Assembly: GCA_958405565.1 (NCBI GenBank)
Contig: CATYEN010000053.1
Coordinates: forward strand, 1 to 16,107
From: an uncultured Collinsella sp.
Lineage (GTDB): Bacteria; Actinomycetota; Coriobacteriia; Coriobacteriales; Coriobacteriaceae
DNA length: 16,107 nucleotides
Reading direction: 5' to 3'
Shown here in pieces: positions 6,572 to 12,663 of this stretch (positions are counted from its first letter, which is position 1; every line of letters starts with the position of its first letter). Below the pieces are notes generated by a model. The model was not told the DNA's origin and ran no database searches. It saw nothing but the letters and a program-made list of their open reading frames with translations. The position numbers and the translations under genes are program-made.

Positions 6572-7519
6572 ATGGGTATGCACACGACAAAGGTTGCAGT
6601 GGGCGAGGGCAAGTTTGCGCTCGAGGCCCAGCTGACGGTGACGCCGCGGGGCATGGTGGTGTACGCCTGTTCGCCGGAGTACGCGCACCTGGGCGCCACG
6701 GCGCAGGCCATTCCGCGCCCCGAGCCCGGCCGTACGGCGACGGTGAGCATCCTGGCCGTTCCGTGCCATCGAGACGAGATTCCGGCGCACGATATTGCGG
6801 CGGCGCTGGCCACGCGCTTTGGCGTGCCCGTTACGGCGAGCACAGGTTTTCATGTCGAGCAGGCGAGCAAGGACGACCTGCAGCGCGTGCTCGACACCAC
6901 CAAGGAGCTCATCGCCGCGCTCGAGGAAGCCGCCACGCGCATTCTGCGTGCCGGCTGGGATGAGGGCGGCGCGGGCGCCGAGGTCGTGGCGGTCGATGCC
7001 GCGACCGGCGAGACGCTTGGCCCCGTCGACCGCATCGATGCCCATGCCGATGAGGGCATTCTGCATCAGGCATTTCTGACGCTTCTGGTCGAGGGCCGGG
7101 GCGAAGACGCACGCCTGCTGCTCTGTCGCCGCAGTCCTCTCAAACGACTGTGGGGCGGGGTGCTGGCCGATAGCTGTGCCGGCCATCCGCTCCCCGGGGA
7201 GGACGTTACCGCCGCGACGGCGCGCCGTATCAACGAAGAGCTCGGCATCATACGCGAGCCCGACCAGCTCAAGCACCTCGGTCACGTGGTGTATCGCGAG
7301 GGCCATGGCGACGGCCGCTGCGAGTGCGAGTGGTGCGAGGTCTACCTTGCCCATGTTGAGCCGGGCGAGCTGCATATCAACCAAGAGGAGATCTCGGAGG
7401 TACGACGCGTGACCCCATCCGAGCTCGGCGGCTACCTGCAGGGTCACCCCGAGCAGCTGGCCCCCTGGCTCCGCGAGGCCCTCAGCGACCCATCCATCCG
7501 TACTGCCCTCGCACTGTGA
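6572..7519 (+). CDS. Fusion of an LpdD-like domain and an IPP-isomerase-like Nudix domain
   Basis: Two-domain protein of 315 residues. Residues about 4-118 resemble LpdD, the small partner of gallate/protocatechuate decarboxylases now described as a prenylated-flavin chaperone; cues are YAHLGATAQAI, SILAVPCHRDEI and TASTGFHVEQA. Residues about 137-300 resemble type 1 isopentenyl-diphosphate isomerase: metal-ligand positions His158, His165, His205, Glu251 and Glu253 are kept, with RRSPLKRLWGGV at 186-197. The Nudix box runs 204-226 (GHPLPGE ... RRINEELGI). The Cys of the usual CGHP is Ala203 here, with Cys202 one residue earlier. UbiX needs a dimethylallyl phosphate, which IPP isomerase chemistry or DMAPP hydrolysis could supply, so the fusion makes sense beside ubiD/ubiX. 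The start ATG at 6572 has AGGAG five nt upstream. Family calls are by eye; activity is inferred. Confidence 0.8.
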   Translation: MGMHTTKVAVGEGKFALEAQLTVTPRGMVVYACSPEYAHLGATAQAIPRPEPGRTATVSILAVPCHRDEIPAHDIAAALATRFGVPVTASTGFHVEQASKDDLQRVLDTTKELIAALEEAATRILRAGWDEGGAGAEVVAVDAATGETLGPVDRIDAHADEGILHQAFLTLLVEGRGEDARLLLCRRSPLKRLWGGVLADSCAGHPLPGEDVTAATARRINEELGIIREPDQLKHLGHVVYREGHGDGRCECEWCEVYLAHVEPGELHINQEEISEVRRVTPSELGGYLQGHPEQLAPWLREALSDPSIRTALAL

Positions 7520-7549
7520 AAAAAGACAGTCCCGTTGCCATATCCAAAC

Positions 7550-7612
7550 CGTCGCAACATTCGACGAAAATCTCGAAAACGAAGAAAACCGTCGAATGTT
7601 GTGACGCTTTTT
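7550..7612 (+). terminator. Long-stem terminator after the LpdD-Nudix gene
   Basis: Seventeen-bp arms, CGTCGCAACATTCGACG (7550-7566) and CGTCGAATGTTGTGACG (7590-7606), pair with a single G-U and enclose a 23-nt A-rich loop. CTTTTT follows at 7607-7612. It lies about 30 nt past the stop codon, so it should end that transcript. Confidence 0.75.
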
Positions 7613-7646
7613 GTCCAGAGGACCGCTTCTCATCCAAAAAATCCGC

Positions 7647-7677
7647 TTGACTGTATTGCCGCAACACAGCGCAACGT
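7647..7677 (+). promoter_or_regulatory. Candidate MerR-type operator/promoter of the transporter gene
   Basis: TTGACT (7647-7652) is a good -35 hexamer. It overlaps the imperfect dyad CTGTATT (7651-7657) and AACACAG (7663-7669) with centre GCCGC. The 19-nt core CTGTATWGYCGCAAYACAG is shared with the site upstream of the LpdD-Nudix gene, as is the preceding CTTG. The -10 region at 19-bp spacing (CAACGT) is poor, so activator-dependent transcription is plausible but unproven. Confidence 0.42.
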
Positions 7678-7708
7678 AAGGGGTGTCCGATAACGGGCGC
7701 CCCTTTTT
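7678..7708 (+). terminator. Intrinsic terminator upstream of the transporter
   Basis: The 12-bp stem AAGGGGTGTCCG (7678-7689) with CGGGCGCCCCTT (7694-7705) has two G-U pairs and loop ATAA. It runs into TTTTT (7704-7708). It ends 53 nt before the transporter start. It may be a second stop for upstream transcripts, or may overlap the start of the transporter message. Confidence 0.75.
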
Positions 7709-7761
7709 AAGCGGCAACGTGGCTGCGAATCCGGAGCGCCCCCAACAAGAAAGGTGGGGAG

Positions 7762-9219
7762 ATGGAAGCGGAAAAGAAGGCGTTTAAGATCACCAAGCGC
7801 GAAATTGGCTTTGTGCTGGGTATCGTTGTCTTTTTGCTGGTGAAGTTTCTTCCTTTGGCGGAGCTGAGCTCGACGGTCGAGCTCACGGTCGGCGGTCAGA
7901 CCTGTCTGGCGTTGACGCTCGCCACGGTGGTGTTCTGGGCGTGTGGCGTGGCACAGCCAGGCTTTGTGGGCCTGCTCTACTGCGCGCTACTCGTTCTGTT
8001 TAAGGTGTGCGTGGACGACACGGGCGCCGCGAGCATCTCGGCGACGGTCGCCTCCACGTTTAGCTCGTGGACTAAGGCCACTATGTGGCTCGTCATCGGC
8101 GCCTACCTCATTGCTAGCGCCGTCAAGGAGTCGGGTCTGGGCGAGCGCATCGCCTATGCGTTTATGCTCAAGTTCGTGCGCGATGCCAAGTCGCTCATCA
8201 TCTCGATCTTCGCGCTCACCTTTGTGCTGTCGCTGCTGATCCCGCATCCGTTCCCCCGCGCCTTCCTCATCCTCGCCGTCGTCTCGGTCATTGCCGAGTC
8301 TGCCGGCTACGGTGACGACGACCGCGGCAAGCTCGGCTTCCTCGTGTTTGCCGCTGCCGCTCCGGGCTCCATGTTCTTCCTGACGGGCGACTCCACGCTC
8401 AACCCGCTCGTTGCGCAGTACAGCGCCGAGGCCGGCGGCATGAGCCCGTCCTTCATTGACTGGTTCCTGTACATGAGCGTGCCTATGCTGGTCGCGCTGC
8501 TGTGCACCCTGTTCTTGGGTCTCTTCCTCTTTAAGCCCAGCAAGGAGCTCGTCTACGATCGCGAGCAGATCGTGGCCAAGCAGGCCGCGCTTGGTAAGCT
8601 CTCCGTCAAGGAGATCCGCACCATCGTGTGGCTCGTCATCGCCATCGCGCTGTGGCTCACCGTCTCGGGCGATTATATCGGCTGGGTGACGCTTGCCATC
8701 GGCGTCTCTCTCGCCATGCCCATCATCGGCGAGGTCCTTACCCCCGCCAGCTGGAACGCCGTCGACATCAAGTCCCTCATGTTCCTGACGGCTGCCATGG
8801 CCGTGGGTTCCGTGGGCGGTGCCACCGGCATGAACGCTTGGATCGCCGACGTCGTGCTACCCAGCTCCGTGCCCGAGAACATCTTCCTGTTCGCCCTGCT
8901 CGTCGCCGCGCTCTCCATGGTCATCCACATGTTTATGGGCTCGGTCATGGCCGTGCTCGGCGTGTGCGTGCCGGCGTTCATCAGCTTCGCGGCCGGCTCC
9001 AGCATGAGCCCGCTCGCCGTGGCGCTCATCGTCTTCACGTCCATCAACATCCACTACATCCTGCCGTTCCACAACCTGCCGATCCTTATCGGCGAGGGCA
9101 AGGACGCCGGCGGCTACACCTCCAAAGAGGCCATGCGCATGGGTATTCCCCTCACCGCGGTCGTCTTTATCGTCGTGCTGGTCGAGGCTGCCTGGTTCCA
9201 CCTCTTTGGCCTGATGTAA
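7762..9219 (+). CDS. DASS/SLC13-type anion transporter
   Basis: Membrane protein of 485 residues with about 11-13 hydrophobic segments and the overall layout of the divalent anion:sodium symporter (DASS/SLC13/CitT) family, which carries di- and tricarboxylates, sulfate or related anions. The first half has AAAAPGSMFFLTGDSTLNP (197-215), where family members carry a substrate/sodium-binding Ser-Asn-Thr signature; here it reads GDSTLNP. The second half ends with INIHYILPFHNLPILIGEGK (429-448) at the matching position. Two internal repeats are suggested (about 15-255 and 285-485). The start ATG has GGTGGGGAG directly upstream. It sits immediately before ubiD and ubiX in the same direction, so it probably imports the acid that UbiD acts on, or exchanges substrate for product. 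Substrate cannot be read from the sequence. Confidence 0.85.
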   Translation: MEAEKKAFKITKREIGFVLGIVVFLLVKFLPLAELSSTVELTVGGQTCLALTLATVVFWACGVAQPGFVGLLYCALLVLFKVCVDDTGAASISATVASTFSSWTKATMWLVIGAYLIASAVKESGLGERIAYAFMLKFVRDAKSLIISIFALTFVLSLLIPHPFPRAFLILAVVSVIAESAGYGDDDRGKLGFLVFAAAAPGSMFFLTGDSTLNPLVAQYSAEAGGMSPSFIDWFLYMSVPMLVALLCTLFLGLFLFKPSKELVYDREQIVAKQAALGKLSVKEIRTIVWLVIAIALWLTVSGDYIGWVTLAIGVSLAMPIIGEVLTPASWNAVDIKSLMFLTAAMAVGSVGGATGMNAWIADVVLPSSVPENIFLFALLVAALSMVIHMFMGSVMAVLGVCVPAFISFAAGSSMSPLAVALIVFTSINIHYILPFHNLPILIGEGKDAGGYTSKEAMRMGIPLTAVVFIVVLVEAAWFHLFGLM

Positions 9220-9313
9220 ACGGTCGAGTGCTTGGCTGTAATTAGCCGAGTGCTTGAACTGCGAGTGCCCGAGCGCCCCATCTATGAGCGCTGCGGCCCC
9301 ATTACGTTACCAA

Positions 9314-9336
9314 GCCGGCGGCACTCCCGCCGCCGG
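9314..9336 (+). promoter_or_regulatory. GC-rich hairpin in the ubiD leader
   Basis: Perfect 8-bp arms CCGGCGGC (9315-9322) and GCCGCCGG (9329-9336) enclose ACTCCC. They end 12 nt before the AAAGGAG of ubiD. There is no U tract, so it is more likely an mRNA-stability or translation element than a terminator. Upstream at 9230-9250 the sequence CTTGGCTGTAATTAGCCGAG forms another short dyad that starts like the two candidate MerR sites. Confidence 0.4.
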
Positions 9337-9360
9337 ACACTCTCCCGAAAGGAGCACGCC

Positions 9361-10848
9361 ATGTCCACTACCGATGCTTCCCAGATTCACGACCTGCGTT
9401 CCGCGCTCGACTTTTTGCGCGAGATGCCGGGTCAGCTGCTCGAGACCGACACCCAGGTCGATCCCGACGCCGAGGTATCGGGCGTCTATCGCCACGTCGG
9501 TGCCGGCGGCACCGTTATGCGCCCGACCAAAGAGGGCCCGGCGATGGTCTTCAACAACGTCAAGGGCTTTGACGATGCCAAGGTCTGCATCGGCATGCTT
9601 GCCAGCCGCAAGCGCGTTGCCGCCCTGCTCGACTTGGACGAGGAGCACCTGGGCCTCGAGATCGGCAAGCGCTTCGAGAACCTGATCGCGCCCGAGCAGA
9701 TCGCCGAGGGTGCGCACGTCGACTGCCAGGAGGTCGTGTACAAGGTGACCGACGAGGGCTTTGACCTGCGCAAGATCGTTCCCGCTCCCACCAACACGCC
9801 CGTCGACGGCGGCCCCTACATCACCATGGGTCTCGCCTATGGCACGAGCCCCGACGGCTCCCAGTCCGACGTGACCATCCACCGCTTCTCCTGCGTCGAC
9901 AAGGACAAGCTCGCCATGTGGATTACCCCGGGCAGCCGTCACCTTGGCGCGTTCTTTGACGAGTACTGCCAGCGCGGCGAGGACATGCCCATCTCCATCT
10001 CCATCGGCCTGGACCCCGCCGTGTACATGTGCTGCGGCTTCGAGGCGCCCACCACGCCGCTCGGCTTTAACGAGCTGCAGATCGCCGGTGCCCTGCGCGG
10101 CCACGCCGTCGAGCTTGCCGACTGCGTCACCGTTCCGCAGAAGTGCATCGCCAATGCCGAGTACGTGCTCGAGGGCTACCTCATGCACGACGAGACCATC
10201 AACGAGGACGTCAACGGCCACGGCTACGCCATGCCCGAGTTCCCCGGCTACACCGGCGGCGCCAAGGTCTGCCCGGTGATCAAGATCACCGCCGTCACCA
10301 CGCGTGTCAACCCCATTATGGAGAGCTGCATCGGCCCTTCGCACGAGCACGTGTCCATGGCCGGTATTCCCACCGAGGCTTCCATCTACAAGATGGTCGA
10401 GACCGCTATCCCGGGCCGCCTGCTCAACGTCCATGCTGCTCCCTGCGGCGGCGGCAAGTTCGTTGCCATTATGCAGTTCAAGAAGTCGAGCAAAAATGAC
10501 GAGGGCCGTCAGCGCAACGCCGCCATGCTCGCCTTCTCGGCATTTTCCGAGCTCAAGCATGTGATTCTGGTCGACGAGGATGTCGACATCTTCGATATGA
10601 GCGACGTGATGTGGGCCATGACCACGCGCTTCCAGGCCGACGTCGACCTCATCACCATCCCCGGCTGCCACTGCCACGTGCTCGACCCGTCCAACGACCC
10701 CGCGTTCGATCCTTCGATCCGCGAGCACGGCATCGCCTGCAAGGCCATCTTCGACTGCACGGTCCCGTTCGACCTCAAGAAGAACTTCATCCGCTCGCAG
10801 TTCATGGAGATCGACACAGACAAGTGGGCCAAGGAGATTGCTTTCTAG
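9361..10848 (+). CDS. ubiD: UbiD-family (de)carboxylase, LpdC-like
   Basis: Protein of 495 residues, the normal length for UbiD enzymes. They use prenylated FMN for reversible decarboxylation of aromatic and alpha,beta-unsaturated acids in the cytoplasm. The prFMN-binding region includes ITMGLAYGTSPDG ... DVTIHRF (154-176), with Arg175 the likely catalytic arginine. The acidic part of the usual Glu-Arg-Glu set lies in NAEYVLEGYL (265-274; Glu267, Glu271). Other family segments are WITPGSRHLG (187-196), PTTPLGFNELQIAGAL (230-245) and ESCIGPSHEH (321-330). The start ATG at 9361 has AAAGGAG six nt upstream; the frame is open from 9232 but that part is not conserved-looking. ubiX follows after 33 nt, so they form an operon. 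With an LpdD-like domain nearby, gallate/protocatechuate-type or another aryl acid is a reasonable substrate guess, not a finding. Confidence 0.92.
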   Translation: MSTTDASQIHDLRSALDFLREMPGQLLETDTQVDPDAEVSGVYRHVGAGGTVMRPTKEGPAMVFNNVKGFDDAKVCIGMLASRKRVAALLDLDEEHLGLEIGKRFENLIAPEQIAEGAHVDCQEVVYKVTDEGFDLRKIVPAPTNTPVDGGPYITMGLAYGTSPDGSQSDVTIHRFSCVDKDKLAMWITPGSRHLGAFFDEYCQRGEDMPISISIGLDPAVYMCCGFEAPTTPLGFNELQIAGALRGHAVELADCVTVPQKCIANAEYVLEGYLMHDETINEDVNGHGYAMPEFPGYTGGAKVCPVIKITAVTTRVNPIMESCIGPSHEHVSMAGIPTEASIYKMVETAIPGRLLNVHAAPCGGGKFVAIMQFKKSSKNDEGRQRNAAMLAFSAFSELKHVILVDEDVDIFDMSDVMWAMTTRFQADVDLITIPGCHCHVLDPSNDPAFDPSIREHGIACKAIFDCTVPFDLKKNFIRSQFMEIDTDKWAKEIAF

Positions 10849-10881
10849 TAAGTAGCCCTACCAAGTAGTTAAGGAGTTGTC

Positions 10882-11460
10882 ATGCCTGAGTCTTCTGGCC
10901 GTCCCCGTCGCATTGTCGTTGGCGTGTCTGGCGCCAGCGGTGCCGCGCTGGGCCTTGAGTGCCTCAAATGTCTGCGTCAGGCCGGTGCCGAGTCGGCGCT
11001 TGTCGTCACGCGCGGGGGAGAGATCACCATCGAGCAGGAGCTCGGCATGACGCTCGACGAGTATGCCACGCATGCCGATGTGGTCTACGACAACAAGAAT
11101 ATCGGCGCCGCCATCGCAAGCGGCACCTATCCGGTCGATGGCATGATCGTGGCACCCTGCTCCATGAAGACGCTCGCCGGCATCGCGAGCGGCTACAGCG
11201 ACAATCTGTTGCTGCGTGCGGCCGACGTGCAGATGAAAGAGCAGCGCCGCCTGGTGCTCATGGTGCGCGAGACGCCCTTCAGCGCCATTCACGTCGACAA
11301 CATGGCGCGCCTGGCGCGCGTACCGGGCGTCATGCTCATGCCGCCCATGCTCACGTTTTACAACGGCCCCGTCACGCTCGACGACGCGGTGCATCACATC
11401 GCCGCCAAGGCACTCGAGGCCGTCGGCGTGTCATGCGCAAACTATAAGCGCTGGTCATAG
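10882..11460 (+). CDS. ubiX: UbiX-family flavin prenyltransferase
   Basis: Protein of 192 residues, the usual UbiX size. UbiX joins a dimethylallyl group from dimethylallyl (mono)phosphate to FMN, giving prenylated FMN for UbiD. The Rossmann-like N terminus carries GVSGASG (14-20). The central APCSMKTLAGIASG (91-104) and SDNLLLRAADVQMKE (106-120) hold residues that bind FMN and the prenyl phosphate, followed by RETP (129-132), and MPPMLTFY (153-160) lies near the C terminus. All family signatures are intact. The start ATG has AAGGAG at 10871-10876, five nt upstream, and lies 33 nt after the ubiD stop. It is named pad1, lpdB or vdcB in decarboxylase clusters of other bacteria. Since the nearby fusion gene looks like a C5-isoprenoid enzyme, the locus may supply both ends of the prFMN pathway. 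Confidence 0.95.
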   Translation: MPESSGRPRRIVVGVSGASGAALGLECLKCLRQAGAESALVVTRGGEITIEQELGMTLDEYATHADVVYDNKNIGAAIASGTYPVDGMIVAPCSMKTLAGIASGYSDNLLLRAADVQMKEQRRLVLMVRETPFSAIHVDNMARLARVPGVMLMPPMLTFYNGPVTLDDAVHHIAAKALEAVGVSCANYKRWS

Positions 11461-11492
11461 GCGTCTTTAGGGTAGGATACGAGTAGTGTTTG

Positions 11493-11522
11493 AGCCCGCT
11501 GCCCCTGTGGGCGGCGGGCTTT
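11493..11522 (+). terminator. GC-rich terminator-like hairpin between ubiX and the regulator
   Basis: A 12-bp stem, AGCCCGCTGCCC (11493-11504) with GGGCGGCGGGCT (11509-11520), has one T-G pair and loop CTGT. Only a short TT follows. It could slow or partly stop transcription between the ubiD-ubiX operon and the MerR gene, whose Shine-Dalgarno begins 12 nt later. Confidence 0.5.
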
Positions 11523-11540
11523 GGTGTGTCGGGAGGATCT

Positions 11541-12407
11541 ATGCAGACGGGCATGTATGCGATTAGCGAGATGGCGAGCTTGTTTAACGTTTCGCGCCAA
11601 ACGCTCATCTATTACGACAAGATCGGTCTGTTTAAGCCCGCCGTGGTTAACGAAAAGGGCTACCGTTTCTATTCGCCCACGCAGATCCCGCTCATGCGTC
11701 TGATCTGCATGCTGCGCGACCTGGGGCTCGAACTCGACGAGATCGACCGTCTGACCTCGACGTTCGACATTGGCGAGATGACCGATCACCTGCGCTCACG
11801 GGTGCAGGCGCTCGATGAGCAGATCGCCGAGCTCAAAGCCGAGCGCGCGAGCGTGCAGGAGCGCCTGAGCTTTTACGACGAGGCGGTTTACTGGCGCGAG
11901 CGCGAGGGCAGGCCGGAGCTCAAGCAGTTTGAGCGCCGCTACGTGGTCTTTGAGGAGTTCCCGGGCGATATCGAGCGTGGCCGCTCGATGCTTCACCCCA
12001 CGCTCATGCGGGCGATTCTGCGCATGCGTACGTTGACGGGCACGCGCCCCATGCGCGGCTGGGGCGCCATGCTACGTCGCGAGGCGCTGCATTCCGACGA
12101 CCCCATCGCCGGCGCCGGCTCCTTTGCCGTGCTGCCGCGCGGTGCCGAGGGGCTACTGCCGAGCGATCCCGCCGAGCTGGCAGAGATCGGCATCGAAGTG
12201 CTGCCCGAGGGCACGTATCTGTGCATGAGCCGCTGGGGTATGCCGTACGAGCCCGAGGGCATCCGCGCCATCGTTGCCTGCATGGACGAGCACGCGCTCC
12301 AGCCCATCGGCAACGCCTTCGACTTTTGCTACCTCGATACCACGAGCTACGACGAGTCCCACCAAGAAGACTTCTGCTGCATCCAAGTCCCCGTTGTCCT
12401 CAAATAA
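11541..12407 (+). CDS. MerR-family transcriptional regulator
   Basis: Regulator of 288 residues. The N terminus is a MerR winged helix-turn-helix (about 5-70): YAISEMASLFNVSRQTLIYY and the wing LFKPAVVNEKGYRFYS. A dimerisation coiled coil covers about 80-112 (HLRSRVQALDEQIAELKAER). The remainder (about 130-288) looks like a GyrI/BmrR-type effector-binding domain, with EVLPEGTYLCMSRWG and a final FCYLDTTSYDE strand. MerR proteins usually bind a dyad within an over-long promoter spacer and activate on ligand binding. Two such dyads are present upstream of the LpdD-Nudix gene and the transporter. The start ATG at 11541 has GGAGG four nt upstream. It lies 80 nt after ubiX in the same direction and is the obvious candidate regulator of the locus, sensing either the acid substrate or its product. 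Confidence 0.88.
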   Translation: MQTGMYAISEMASLFNVSRQTLIYYDKIGLFKPAVVNEKGYRFYSPTQIPLMRLICMLRDLGLELDEIDRLTSTFDIGEMTDHLRSRVQALDEQIAELKAERASVQERLSFYDEAVYWREREGRPELKQFERRYVVFEEFPGDIERGRSMLHPTLMRAILRMRTLTGTRPMRGWGAMLRREALHSDDPIAGAGSFAVLPRGAEGLLPSDPAELAEIGIEVLPEGTYLCMSRWGMPYEPEGIRAIVACMDEHALQPIGNAFDFCYLDTTSYDESHQEDFCCIQVPVVLK

Positions 12408-12410
12408 CTC

Positions 12411-12469
12411 GCGGTGAAATAGTTCCTAAATAGCCTGAGTAATCGCACAAACGGGAACTATTCCACCGC
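12411..12469. repeat. 16-bp inverted repeat after the MerR gene
   Basis: Arms GCGGTGAAATAGTTCC (12411-12426) and GGAACTATTCCACCGC (12454-12469) pair with one mismatch around a 27-nt loop. It begins 3 nt after the regulator's stop codon. There is no U tract. It may act as a transcript 3' end or belong to a dispersed intergenic repeat family. Confidence 0.6.
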
Positions 12470-12476
12470 AACTTCG

Positions 12477-12507
12477 ATGTGACAAAGAGATAGTCCCTTT
12501 GTCACAT
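12477..12507. repeat. GACAAAGGG hairpin repeat, copy 2
   Basis: Perfect 11-bp arms ATGTGACAAAG (12477-12487) and CTTTGTCACAT (12497-12507) with a 9-nt loop containing TAGTCC. Same family as the copies at 6473-6495 and 13987-14019. Confidence 0.75.
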
Positions 12508-12557
12508 TGACGAGCGGCACCGCGAGTTTGTTTTAAAGCGGAGGAGGCGGCTCATTT

Positions 12558-12637
12558 CTTATAAACTCGCATTATTTGCAAGTTTGTAAGGTAACATCTT
12601 ATAAACTTGTAAAATCTGCAAGTTTATAAGATGTTAC
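12558..12637. promoter_or_regulatory. Pair of palindromes upstream of the second ATPase gene
   Basis: Two 33-bp dyads use the half-site CTTATAAACTTGC with a 7-bp AT-rich centre. Site A has arms 12558-12570 and 12578-12590 around ATTATTT. Site B has arms 12598-12610 and 12618-12630 around AAAATCT and is extended outward by GTAACAT/ATGTTAC, giving 20-bp arms (12591-12610, 12618-12637) with one mismatch. Centres are 40 bp apart. A promoter-like TTGCAA (12576-12581) and TATAAA (12600-12605) with an 18-bp spacer lies between and over the two sites, so occupancy would block transcription. The layout matches the array at 4977-5070 but the sequence does not. Confidence 0.75.
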
Positions 12638-12663
12638 GTCTGGCCGGGCGCTAGGGAGACTCT

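Noticed and set aside
7518..7540. Fourth copy of the GACAAAGGG hairpin
   Set aside because: Contains GACAGTCCCGTTG, which resembles part of the repeat loop and one arm, but the opposite arm is missing.
6542..7717. 391-residue minus-strand open frame
   Set aside because: Antisense to the LpdD-Nudix gene and both terminators; no recognisable domain or ribosome site.
7678..7761. Riboswitch upstream of the transporter
   Set aside because: Only a simple terminator hairpin is visible; no conserved aptamer pattern that I recognise.
9307..10728. 473-residue minus-strand open frame
   Set aside because: It lies wholly antisense to ubiD, is low-complexity (His/Asp/Val/Gly-rich) and reflects the GC-rich third positions of the real gene.
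12558..12637. Possible CRISPR array upstream of the second ATPase
   Set aside because: Only two units, each internally palindromic, with a 7-bp gap between them and no cas genes.
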